NCBI GenBank assembly: GCA_010645155.1 | Contig: CM021321.1 | Coordinates: forward strand, 3,295,126-3,359,125 | DNA length: 64,000 nucleotides | Source: Tigriopus japonicus | Lineage: Eukaryota > Arthropoda > Copepoda > Harpacticoida > Harpacticidae | Direction of reading: 5' to 3' | In this document: piece after piece, positions 46,501 through 58,300 of the stretch | How the letters are laid out: every line of letters begins with the position of its first letter | Numbering within the stretch: position 1 is the stretch's first letter | Notes under the pieces: model-generated | What the model was told of the DNA's origin: nothing | Databases searched by the model: none | The model's input: the letters and a program-made list of their open reading frames with translations, nothing else | Program-made: the position numbers and the translations under genes

Positions 46501-48510
46501 ACGTTTCTTTCACTTTAAACTTGAAATTCCTTTAATAAAACACAAATTTACATTTTCTTCGGACGTCTTGCCAACTATAGCCAATTTCGACCATTTTAGT
46601 AAATTGTACATGTTAATAGCATTTCATTTTGCACCCATTTGATAGTCGGAAAACCTATGAAAGCCCCAAGAAACAAGCTCTTTTTTTGATAAAACCACTT
46701 TTCTATAAATTAATCCATGAATGATTTTTCTCCAATGAGGAAGACCGATTACAACACCTTTACTATTTTGGGTTGACTAGCCTTGGTGATTCAAAATAAA
46801 CTTGTTCATCAATAACATACCTGTCGGAAGGGGTCCGAGGATGTCATCGTTGGTCTGTTGCTCTTCCGTGCCTAATACCTCACTGAGGTTGTAGTCCTTC
46901 GGAATTCTCGGATCATGCCACGTGCTCACGCCTGCAACGCCAAAACCCCTCCCAATCAATCATGAAAAACCTAAACACTTATTCAAAGCCCATCAAAGAC
47001 CATCGCTCTTACCCGTGAGCACATTGAGAAAGTAGATTTGTCCTTGATCCGTATGTCGGATCTCGAAACCTTCGGGCAGGTCCACGGGCGCCAATATCAC
47101 AGAAGTGCGCGACTGACCCGCCCCCTGCTGGCTGGAGGGCGGGCCCTGAGCACTAGGCCCACCCCCATTACTACGCCGGGGCGTGCCTCGACGAGTAGGA
47201 GGGTCATGCGGGGCGGGCAATGCCGGACTCAGACCAGACAATTGATGCTGGAACGTGGCCGGACTGACATTGAACAATTCGGGTGAAGAGACCGAGGCAG
47301 GCCCGGGGGTGGGAGCTAAAGCGTTGGCCGGTCGAAGTGGGCGTTCCCATTGGGTGGTGCGGGTGACGTGATTGACGTAGTAAACACGCCCCGAGGTGGT
47401 CCGACGTTCCTCCCAACCTTCGGGCAAGTCGTTATTGGAGCACCTGAGATTTCCTAAACTATCCACCACGGCATTGAGACTGCCTGAAACGGCAATACAT
47501 ATCAAGGATGAGTTTGAAAAATGGATTAAAACTGCAACAGACACTTTTCACAACCGGTCCCTTTCAATTGATCCTATGAAAAATCAATTTCAGACTCCAA
47601 TGTTTCGAAATACGCTGACTCTTGGGAAATTGAAGTATAACTGGGAACCAACTTCACGTTTTCAAGAGTTTGGTCAGTGCTCAAAATATCATAATCAGAG
47701 TATGGGTGGCAATGGCTTCTTTCAAGTCACGATAGGTCGAAATCAACCGAGTCGTGTCTCCTTAATGGTGGAAAAACGCAGATAACCACAACGATGATGG
47801 TTTCTTCAAAAGTCATTGGCAAATTCCGAGTTCATTAGGTAGCTTTCACCCGCATACAAAATAGAAGTAATATGACCTATACTTTTCAGGTAAGAGAGTT
47901 TAATGTGACAAAATCTGGACTGACCTGTGCCATGACCTTCTCTGGACATCAACGAGATCACGATTTGACCTTTGACCGGCCAAGAATGATGTTGATCGGT
48001 GACCAAATCCAAGCGTTGATAACCCGTATCCTTCAACCGTTCAATCGCATTACTCAACAAGCGCACACACCCCAAAAACCCGTCCGAAGCCACGCCCAAA
48101 GGCAACCCCGTGACCGTGCCGCCCTTCTTGACCCCGGTCGTTCCGCCCCCTGACCCGTGATCTTGACTTTTGGCCTTCTTCTCATTCCACACGGACAACG
48201 TAATCGCATCGGCCGGTCTCAATAACAAATCGAAATGGGCGTTCCACTTGGGATCCAAGGTACCCCGCACCGTCTCGGTACAATGGATCTGTCCCACGAG
48301 CGAGGGACTGGCCGGATTGGGCGTGCCCGCCGGATCCACGCTCAATTTGACAAACGGATCGGGCAACCGGAACAAATCGCGTTTGGCTAAATGGCACGCG
48401 CACAAAACCGTCACGCGAATCTTGTGCAACGGACAACCGCCGCCCGGGGTTAAAGAGGGCGGGACGGGGGGCGGAGCGCCGCCGTTGTTTCGGCGCGAAT
48501 GACGCGACAT
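43599..48510 (-). CDS. Smurf: SMURF-type HECT E3 ubiquitin ligase
   Basis: Six minus-strand exons (47925-48510, 47013-47483, 46821-46931, 44809-46157, 44582-44744, 43599-43975) join in phase and give 1018 residues. An N-terminal C2 domain, about residues 27-192, has the SMURF blocks [25 protein letters not shown] and [15 protein letters not shown]1 is about 214-246, WW2 about 329-363 (its coding sequence is split by an intron) and WW3 about 384-418. A low-complexity Ser/Thr/Pro linker of about 200 residues follows. The HECT region begins near residue 633 ([17 protein letters not shown]). The catalytic cysteine is Cys986 in [11 protein letters not shown]. Known role: ubiquitination of BMP-pathway SMADs and other targets, with WW domains binding PY motifs and C2 binding membrane and HECT. 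The ATG at 48508-48510 is the first Met before the C2 domain. The 5' leader has GGGA and CA microsatellites. Confidence 0.95.
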
Positions 48511-49109
48511 GATCTAGCTGGAATGCGTCATGAGGCAGATGCAGATGCTCCTCTTCGGTTGGGATGGCAAAGGACGGATGGGTACACACGCCGGAGATTC
48601 CAGGTAGGTATCAACCGATCCAATCGAGGAAAAGGGAGGGAGGGAGAGAGGGAATGCGGAATCTGTGGGATTCCGCACAAACAAACACAAACACGGAGAG
48701 AGAACTTAGGGAGCTGAGACAGACAGACACACAGACAGACACACACACACTGAAAGTCAAGGGAAAACGAGAGAGATACTGATTGAGCGGAGAAGGAGAA
48801 GGAGGAGGCCAGATCAACCAGGGTTGCCAGCTTCTAGGGAAGCCTCTCGGCCCCTTTTTTTGAGGCCTTCGGACACTTTCGGCCACAAAATGAAATATGA
48901 TTGCTTACTAAAAATGATAAAATTCGTCTAAAACTAAAATCGATCCATCCATTTTTTTCCGCTTTTCATTTTTTTTTTTTTTGTGATTTAAAAAAAAAAT
49001 TTGAAAACATTCTGAAAAAAAGTCAAGTATTATGTTTTACACCGAAAATTGGGAAAAATATCGTTTGAAAAATAATTGTATCACGATAATGCAAATTTCA
49101 ATGGGGACA

Positions 49110-49172
49110 ATTTTTTTTCGATCTAAGCGTCCATTCAATGATTCTAGGTCCTTGGAAGCGATTTATATTTCT
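49110..49172. repeat. Fragment of the 23836-type foldback family (left arm)
   Basis: AAGCGTCCATTCAATGATTC and TAGGTCCTTGGAAGCGAT match the left-arm sequence of the element at 23836-24489 in the same orientation. The complementary arm is at 50528-50725. It seems that one foldback copy was split by later insertions. Confidence 0.6.
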
Positions 49173-49191
49173 CGTCTTGATACCTCTACTT

Positions 49192-49919
49192 CAGACCTGT
49201 TCAATTATCTTATCTAGATAAAAGATAAAGATAAAAGATAGTTGGTCTTTTATCTTTATCAAGATACTTTTTCGGGAAAGTATCTTAAAGTATCTTTATC
49301 TAGATACTTTTTTCGCGAAAGTATCTTAAAGCATCTTTATCTAGATACTTTTTTCGGGAAGCTATCTTGAACTATCTTTGTCTAAATAATGTGTTCTCTC
49401 AATCTTTTGTGTTAAAGCATCCATTATGCAATGTTTAGTATGGATTATGCATTTTCCCAAAAAGTATCTAGATAAAATAATTCTAGCTACTTTTCTTCAT
49501 ATTGCATAATGTCAAATTATTTGTGCATTATGCACATTGAAAGTGGATGCACTATGTATGTTGAGACTTGAGAGTGGACACAATATGCACATTGAGTGAG
49601 GAATCTGAGGATCCATTCATTAGAGTATGTTCATTGTTCAATTATCTTATGTAGATAAAAGATAAACATAAAAGATAGTTTATCTTTATCTAGATACTTT
49701 TTTTCGGGAAAGTATCTTAAAGTATCTTTCTCTAAATACTTTTTCCGGGAAAGTATCTTAAAGTATCTTTTTCTAGATACTTTTTTCAGGAAAGTATCTT
49801 AAAGTATCTTTTTCTAGATACTTTTTTCAGGAAAGTATCTAGAGGTATCTTTATCTTGATACTTTGCGGAAAATGATATCTTGTCCAGTTACATTTTCAA
49901 AGCATCTTGAACAGGTCTG
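49192..49919. mobile_element. hAT-like element, 728 bp, with internal tandem repeats
   Basis: Ends CAGACCTGTTCAA and TTGAACAGGTCTG are perfect inverted repeats. Both are flanked by the identical octamer CTCTACTT (49184-49191 and 49920-49927). An 8-bp duplication indicates a hAT-superfamily insertion. The interior consists of repeats of about 40 bp built on AAAGTATCTTTATCTAGATAC and TTTTTTCGGGAAAGTATCTT, in two blocks each opened by ATTATCTTATNTAGATAAA. No coding sequence. Confidence 0.85.
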
Positions 49920-50108
49920 CTCTACTTACACCTGGTTGATAATATGCTCAGTTTATTTGCCAGAAAATGATAGATATATGACCATAAAGAAACATTAAAA
50001 ACTATGCCATTTCTGTGTATGGGCAACATTTTGAAATATTGATTTGATTCATTGGAATTCACTGAACAAATCGGCATTTTTAAACTATTGTTTAAAGCTC
50101 TCTTTATT

Positions 50109-50485
50109 TGAGATGTCAAACTCAGGGTGGTGTGATGTTTTGCGGAGCCAAACGAAAACTGGACTCGCAACCTCAAACAACACGGTCGTACAACGGCAGG
50201 CCGCATGTTGTCGCACCTAATTCAAAAGCGAGAGCACACCAAAATCAAATCAGATAAACCGGCCTCGAGTTTATACTTGTGACAACTCCTGTGTTTGAAA
50301 CGCAGCAGATAGGGATAGTATATACTCGACGAATGCTAATTCGACTTGATTTTGGTATCCTCTCGCTTTTGAATTAGGTGCGACAACATGCGGCCTGCCG
50401 TTGTACGACCGTGTTGTTTGAGGTTGCGAGTCCAGTTTTCGTTTGGCTCCGCAAAACATTACACCACCCTGAGTTTGACATCTCA
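50109..50485. mobile_element. Foldback element with arms of about 145 bp
   Basis: The left arm starts TGAGATGTCAAACTCAGGGT and runs through AACGAAAACTGGACTCGCAA, CGTACAACGGCAGGCCGCAT and TAATTCAAAAGCGAGAG. The right arm is its near-perfect reverse complement ending ACCCTGAGTTTGACATCTCA. The spacer is about 85 bp. Arm identity is very high, so the copy is young or maintained. Confidence 0.85.
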
Positions 50486-50527
50486 TATATTGATTATTTT
50501 TTTAGTTCAATTATCCTAAGAATGAAT

Positions 50528-50725
50528 TTTGCATATTATTGATCCAATTCCAGCCAAGCCATCTTTACGTGAAATATTGATGTTTCCAAGGACCTAGAAT
50601 CATCCAATGGGCGCTTAACTGGAAAAAACTTGGATTCCCCAAAATGGAATGTGCAACTCAGCACAGCCAACGCCCTTGTTTTGCCGTTAGCGGTATGATT
50701 TAAAACGCTCACTTGAAGCAACCTG
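50528..50725. repeat. Fragment of the 23836-type foldback family (right arm)
   Basis: Sequence from TGCATATTATTGATCCAATT to CGCTCACTTGAAGCAACC matches the right arm at 24272-24480. It has several differences and a short deletion near ATATTGATG. It is directly abutted by the pogo-like MITE at 50732. Confidence 0.7.
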
Positions 50726-50731
50726 TACATA

Positions 50732-50916
50732 CAGTCAACTTCCGATATAAGGGACCCGGATATAAGGGATTTTCACTTATAAGGGACTGTTAGGGACTGT
50801 TTTGGAAGGTCCGGATGATCGATTTCCATGTTATTTCGGTCGGATATAAGGGACAGTCAGATATAAGGGACGAATTTCGGTGGTCCCGCCGGGTCCCTTA
50901 TATCCGTAGTTGACTA
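50732..50916. mobile_element. Pogo/Tigger-like MITE, second copy
   Basis: Same family as 27126-27300. It begins CAGTCAACTTCCGATATAAG and ends ATATCCGTAGTTGACTA, with TA at both flanks. Internal GGGACTGTTTTGGAAGGTCC and GGTGGTCCCGCCGGGTCC match the other copy in reverse orientation. Confidence 0.8.
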
Positions 50917-52365
50917 TATTCCCATTCGCTCAATCAACATTTGGCTCAGCCTCCGAAATAACATTTTAATTCCAACATTTCCAAGAAAAGGTACTTTACC
51001 TTAAAATTATTATCCAATTGATATAGAAAACTTAAGAGGATTTTTTGAGATCAGTTGCTGGAATGTTTGAGTATGACTGGTCCATTTTTGATGAGTTTAG
51101 CAGTGATTGACGATTTGAGAAATCGATGAAATCAAAAGCTTATTCAGAAGGAGGGTTTGACATTAATCAGAATTCCCATAAAACAAAAATTTCTTCTAAG
51201 GATGCTTCTAATTCTAAAATTGACCATTATATCAAAGTTTGCCATGTTGCAAGTGCCAGTTTTTGGACACAAACTAAATGTTTCAAGTCTATGTATAACA
51301 TGGAACGTTCAAATGTAAGATTTCAGACCAATGCAGGATTCATTTTACAAAATTCATGAACATTTCAATTATTTCTTTGGCCACTGGGCTTCAAATTCGG
51401 CAACCTGGCAACCCTGAGATCAACCAGGTTTGCTATATTGAGAAAGGAACGTTTGACCTATTTTCGGCCAGGAACTAGGGATTATCGCGTTTAAGCACAG
51501 TCGTTGATATTCTGATGGTTCCAAACTTCATTAGTCATTGTGTCAATTTATTGGCAAATAACGCAATATCGTTGCGACTTATTTTGGTGCGGAGCTGTGG
51601 TTGTCGTTAAAAAGAACCTTCCCTCAATTTTTAGACAGTCAATGGGTCGGGTTAAATTTTTGCACTTGGAAATTTTGAAACAAATCTAATCATTAACAGT
51701 TGTCATTAAGAGAGTCATTTATCAAGCGTTTTTTACCCGTTCCTCATAAATCAAATAAAGAATAATGAGCTTAAAATCCAAACAAGTTTATCAAAGCGAC
51801 CATATTAATATACAAAAAAACCAATTAAATGACACAGGAAAAAAAATCATGCAATTCAATGCATAATTGTGTTCAATGAGATAAAGAGTTTGCTATTTTT
51901 GCCAATTTCCAATAAACAGATTTGTACTAAAATGAATTTTCGCCCCATGAGTTTTCCCTTTGAACAAAAATGGTCGAGAGTTTGACCCATTGGCAAGCCT
52001 AAAAACAACAGCGTGACTGGATCAGCCTCAAGCGGGCTCATTCTGCCCGTGTAACAACGGGCGGTGTTGTTAGTTTCCGTCGCCTTTAGTAGAACGAGAA
52101 AAGAGTTCAAAAGGCGGTGATTTTTTGGGCCATTTCTTATTTGAATATTGCGACCATTCAGTCGAAACTTTCGACGTATCATCCAGGCGGAAGTATTCCG
52201 CGGTGTCTTTTTGATCCTTTTTTGATGACATTTTTGGTCACGCTAGGCGGGTGTCAGCTGTTGTGTGACATAAACATGGTCGGGATCGACGTTGAATGAA
52301 ACTAACTCAACTTCGACAACGTTCGTTCGTTCGCGGGTTGATCGCTCTCTCGTCAAATTCAGGCC

Positions 52366-55300
52366 ATGTCCGGTGAGGGCGCCACGGGTAAAGGGGGCGG
52401 GGCCCGCCCGCCCAAAGTGGCTCGTGTCAAGAACAAGGCCCCGGCCGAGCTTCAAATCACGGCCGAGCAATTGCTGCGCGAGGCCAAAGAGCGCCAATTG
52501 GAGATCGTGCCCGCTCCGCCCAAACAAACCATCGCCGATGCGGCCGAATTGGCCGATTTCCAGATGCGCAAACGCAAATCCTTCGAGGACGCCATCCGGA
52601 AGAGCGGCTCGCAAGTGGGACAATGGATGAAATACGCCGGCTGGGAAGAGGCCCAAAAGGGCGCCGGAGCCAAAATGCGCAAGGGGGAAGGACCCGAAAA
52701 TGGCGTCCATATCGGCGGCAGTGCGGCTGAGGCCTTGCGTAGAGCGAGATCCGTGTATGAGCGGGCCTTGGATGCGGTTGGGCCCAGGAATATCAGTCTG
52801 TGGATCAAGTACGCCGAAATGGAGATGCGCAACAAACAGGTAACGATGGGAACATTGGCAAGAGATGTTTGCCGGACTTGGAACGGTTATTCAAAAAACG
52901 AAACGTTAATGTGAAAGACCATGCTTTTGAGGCTACCGACCACCGGGGTACGACTCTTCAAGATATACACCCTGACACGAAAGTTGTGTCGTCTTTTTAC
53001 TTTGAGCCTATAAATGACGGCAATGCGTGGACACTTTGGCGCAATCAAACCGCCCGTGTGCCCCAACAAGTGCCTAGAATATTTTTGGATTAGTTAGGAT
53101 GCAATTTAAGAGCAAATAGGTGACAAATTTTTTCTGGAACAGCGATTGTCAACTTGATGTACGGCGTTTTCTCTTTGCTCGGTTCCATCTGCCTTTAAAC
53201 CGCGGTGAAAAAATAGTGAATGGCGGGAATCAATTTTTTCTCGGTTTTGGAGAAAAAAGACTAGTATTGGAACACCTCTAACACAAAATAACGGGAAATA
53301 TATATATTGTCCGTCATAATTCCAGAGCTCATGGAATCTCAACGATTCATAAAAAAATTAGGCAAAGGGAAGACACCTGAAAAAGTGCGGAAAAACGTTG
53401 AGCCGTCCACACTTTCCACTTTGGTCGATAGCATCCCAAATATGATTTCCGAGGAAGAAGAGACTAGTTGGGGACAGATTGGATGTCAAGTCGTTCAAAT
53501 CTAATCTTACGTAATGAGAATATTTTGGTTCAAAATTACGACAAAACTTTCATGTCAGGGTGTATCGTGACAATGTCTGAAAGAGTTCCTCTCAATAGGT
53601 TTGGTTTGCTTTGTAATGAAGTTTTAATTACAAATATAACATAATTTTTCTTCTCACTCGCCTTTGAGGACTCCTTGGTGCGACTGGAATTTTGAATTTG
53701 GTGTCAAAGAATTTTGATACATTGCCTTTTTGTGAGTTTCGATCTTTTGGTACAAATCAACGATGAGAAAAGAGTGTGGCTGAAAAAATATGGTGCACTA
53801 AACAAGTAATGAAAGTCAAATTAAGGAGGTAAATGGTACGAGTTATAATCGCATTACATATTGTGGTGATGGAGTCGGTTTGCTTTTGTATTATCGATAA
53901 AGGAGAATGACGCCATCCACCGATAAATTCATGGACTTGCCACCTTTAAACCAATTTATCACTAGAACTCAAAGTTGCAATAGACAAATAAACGGTGCTG
54001 TGATGTTTCACTCAACTTTTATCACTCTTGTAGGTCAATCATGCCCGGAATCTCTGGGATCGCGCCGTTACGATTTTACCGCGGGCCAATCAACTCTGGT
54101 ACAAATACACATACATGGAAGAAATGCTAGAGAACATTCCCGGATGTCGTGCAGTCTTCGAACGTTGGATGGAATGGGAACCCGAAGAGCAAGCCTGGCT
54201 CACCTACATCAAATTCGAACTTCGGTAAGTGTCTCCTTCAAAGTACACCAAAGCATTTATTCACTTGTCATGAATGATTAATACCATAGGTATCGTGAAA
54301 TCGATCGGGCGCGAGCCATTTACGAACGCTTCGTTTACGTCCATCCCGAGGTCAAGAATTGGACGCGATATGCCAAATTTGAAGAAGGTCACGGTTTCAT
54401 CAAGAGTGCTCGATCCATCTATGAACGAGCCGTCGAGTTTTTTGGCGAAGAATACATGGACGAGCGACTCTTCATCGCATTTGCCAAGTTTGAGGAGAAT
54501 CAAAAGGAACACGATCGAGCCCGTGTAATCTACAAGTACGCTCTCGATCGAATGTCCAAGGACAGTTGCATCGAATTGTACAAAGTGAGATTAACTGGAC
54601 AAACGGAAACCCATTTTAGTACGGATTAGAGCTCGTGATTATTTTAATCATGTTTTTTAGGCCTACACGGTTCACGAGAAGAAGTTTGGCGAACGTGCCG
54701 GGATTGAGACCGTGATTCTCAAGAAGCGTAAACTCCAATATGAGGCCGAGATCGCGGAAAGTCCCATGAATTATGACGCTTGGTTCGACCTCATTCGATT
54801 GACCATGAGTGAAGGAGATTTGGAAGTTGTGCGTGAAACTTTTGAAAGAGCCATCGCCAACATTCCACCATCCAAAGAGAAGCAATTCTGGCGTCGATAC
54901 ATCTATCTTTGGATCAATTACGCCGTGTATGAGGAACTAGAAGCGGCTGACATTGATCGAGCGCGACAGGTGTACTTGACCTGTTTGGAGTACATTCCGC
55001 ATAAGAAGTTCACTTTTGCCAAAGTTTGGCTGTTGTACGCTCAATTCGAGATCAGACAGAAGAACGTCAAAAAGGCCAGACTGGCTTTGGGAACGGCCTT
55101 GGGCAAGTGTCCCAAGGCCAAATTGTTCCGTGGCTATATCGATCTTGAGATTCAATTGCGAGAATTTGAGCGATGTCGCACGCTCTATGAAAAATTCCTA
55201 TTATTTGATCCCGAAAATTGCTCGGCTTGGATGAAATTCGCCGAGCTTGAGGCTCTCCTAGGTAAGCTTAAATCTCATCTTTCGATAATATTTCAAAAAA

Positions 55301-58300
55301 AATACGAGGGGCGTACCAAAAAGAATGCAAATGATGTAATAACTTGAGAATAGTAAGATTTATCCAACTAATTATTAATTAAAAGTTAGTTCTGAACGTG
55401 ATCAAAATCTCGAGATTTAACCAATTTCCAAAGGTGCACTTGCTCCTTGAAGCGGGTAGCAAAGGAATCTTTAGGGTAGTTTTTGCTGACCCCTACGGGA
55501 TTTTCTGTAGGCCCTCTAGGTCCTGGATGTTTTTTTCCAGTTGTTTTTCCTCAATGGGAACAACCAAAGGTTGAAAAATGCCGTATCCAAACTACATGAT
55601 GATCAGGCCAATATTTGGCATCTTCTGTGTATCATGATCACCTTGGTCTTCGCCTTTTTGAGCGCGAAAAAGTGACAACCTTGTTCCAGCGATCTTGTGA
55701 GGCACAAATAAGGCTCCAGGATCTTTAAAACTATACCACAGGAAAGAGCAACGTTTGATGGAATCGTCAAAATGGTCAATTGCCTTTTTGATTCCAAAGG
55801 GTCCCCACAGGCTCAACATTGTCAACCCATGACGAATATTTCTTCAAATATTAACTTTATTGACTTTTTGTGCCCACATCTTTCCTATCTTTTGGTCAAA
55901 GTCGGCAAACTTGACTAAAATGGAAAGCCTTGACTCCGTACATACCATTCAAAGTGGTTTTTTTTTTCACTTTTTATGATCTTATTGGCCTTGTACAAAG
56001 GAATGACGAGGTCGTGCATGGAGACCGTTTGGCAAAATTTCAGGGTGTGTGGCCCAATCCACTTTCTTGACGGCGCCAAATAGAGTCAAAAACAGGGTTG
56101 CCAAAAATGTTTATCAAACATTTTTTTTTTTTTAGCCAAAGCTCTAAAATTTTCCGTGATACTTGATTTTTTGATATTGGTTTTGAGGATCAAAAATCAC
56201 AAGGTCGTTTGCATTCTTTTTGGTATAGCCCTCGTACGCTTGTTTTGTTCTTATGTGGTTGGCGTATGAGACTTTTTGAAGGTTTATTAATGCTCGATGT
56301 TCTTTTTTTCTTTTCTGGCTTTGTTCTCGGGTTTTTAACCGATGCAAGGGAATGTTTTCCCTGCCAGTCATTTTGTGTCAACACGATAAAATATTTGGTC
56401 AGGCAATTTGTTAGAATTTGCCGCTTTAGGGCAACATTGAATGTAAGGTTGGTCAGGAATTGTTAACAAGTAACGATCTAAATCTTGCTTAAAACTTAAC
56501 AAAGGGTCATCTAGTCTGTAGACTTGTCTGAAAGAATAAGGCAATAAATTGTATAACATCGGCCCTTTGTTCAGTACAGAAAGCCGATTTCAAAGTATTA
56601 ACACGTTGTGCAACCGAGGGTCTGAAGATAACAACATACATAAATTAATTAAAGATATCTCAATTTTGACGGCGCCCAAAAGCACCCTCTGGAAGGGATT
56701 ACCTTGAGTTATTCTTGAAAGTGGTGCTTCATGATGAAGCTCATAGAGTGCGTTGCGTTGTGTGTAACGCTAATATCCTTCATGAAATTTGCGTCTCAGA
56801 GTCAATTCAGAAAATATAGCCTGAGTCATCTAGAGGTCACGGATCCAACTACTGTCGCCGTAGTCTGCCTGTTTAGCTAGAACTGAGTATTCTGGGGCTT
56901 GGTCTGTGGTCTGAACTTAAACTTGACGTCACAAGCACAAACCAGCTCCAGACTTCTCAGTTCTAGCTAAGCAGGCAGACGACGGCGACAGTAGTTGGAT
57001 CCGTGACCTCTAGATGACTCAGGCTGTATTTTCTGGATTGACTCTGAGAATCAAACTTCAAAAAGAATTTTTGCGTTGCAAATAAGGAAGCGCACTCTAT
57101 GACGTTCCTTATGAAACCATCATTTTTAACAATGTTGTTAGGTAATCCCTCATAGAGGGCGGTTTTGGCGACGTCAAAATTGAGGTATTTCTATTTTATT
57201 TATCTATGGTCACAAGTAAGCCCTCTTCTGCCGCTGATTTCTCCCAACAGCTTCAATCCGACCCCCAATAGGATTCGAACCTACGCCGTCTGGGGAAGCA
57301 CTTACACTCGGCACTTTTAAGAACGCGTGGCCACTCTGGCTTACACATAAAATTATCCCTGGGTTAGGACACAAATCATGTAGGCATTTAAACACATAGA
57401 GGTTCTGATTACGTTCGTAACGTCGTTGAACACTGTTTAATCCAAGGTATTTGAGCCTTTCCCAATAATTCAGGAGGCTCATTCCACTGATTGCTCTCGT
57501 GAAACTTCGTTGAACTCCTTCTATTTTGTTTAAATCTTCCGCCGTAATCGGCGCCCGGAGCGGGGAGGCGTATTCCAAATGGGGCTGGACTATTGACTTA
57601 TAAAGGGTTTTCATTTATAAATTATAAATGTTTGAAACGTTTGTGTTAAAGTTTGAATCGAAATACCGAATACCGTATCACGCGTGGGCCTAAACATCAA
57701 TTGGGTGTATAAACTTTGCTTATCATTCCACCATACTATGAAAAGTTTTTTTTTTGAAAATTTTGCTGCAACTTACGTACAAGGTTACGTATGCTCGTTA
57801 GTGCTGGAAATGTTTAAATCATTGAAACAAAAGGCCTCTTGTCAGCTGCACTGATTCGAATAGTTCTAATATGCCAAAATCGAGTCATTTTAATGTTCCT
57901 CGAGGATACTCTCATCACATCTGCTCCGATTTTAGTGCAATTAATGACCTGCAAGTATGCTTAAGGACCGTTATTTAGACTCGATTTTGGTGTACTCCAG
58001 CTTTTTGATTTAGTGCAGATAACATGCATCCTTAAGTGTTTGGCCACCACTTTACTTCTTCTGTTATTTCAATCTCGCAGTAGCGTTGACATCTTGTTTT
58101 TATCATGAATCACTGCTGTCTGCCCTCTATTTTGAACTAGACCTCTATCATGTAAGGATTTGTTTTAAGAGCTGGCCATTCCACACGAACTAGATATTTA
58201 AATCCGTTCAGCTGCTGTCAATGGTTTGCGCAGAAGATCAATTTTGTTGGAGGTTCAATCTTAGCAGAAACGGGCGAATTTAGAGGCGGAGACGATATTG

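Larger units (their letters stand above)
48511..52365. other. Intergenic between divergent Smurf and crooked neck, transposon-filled
   Basis: The left end (48511-48790) is the Smurf 5' region with GGGAGGGAGAGAG and CAGACACACA microsatellites. The stretch 49100-50920 is made of nested mobile elements listed separately. From about 50920 to 52250 I see only unique AT-rich sequence. The last 150 bp before 52366 should be the crooked neck promoter and 5'UTR. Confidence 0.5.

Noticed and set aside
48635..48755. GGGA and CA repeat tracts as a possible regulatory array
   Set aside because: Ordinary microsatellites in the Smurf 5' region; nothing indicates a specific function.
49192..49919. CRISPR-like array because of regular repeats
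   Set aside because: The genome is eukaryotic. Units are contiguous without unique spacers, and the block has hAT ends and target duplications.
57265..57344. Functional tRNA-Ser gene
   Set aside because: Boxes A and B are present but stems are poorly paired and the sequence is embedded in retroelement DNA; called a SINE head instead.
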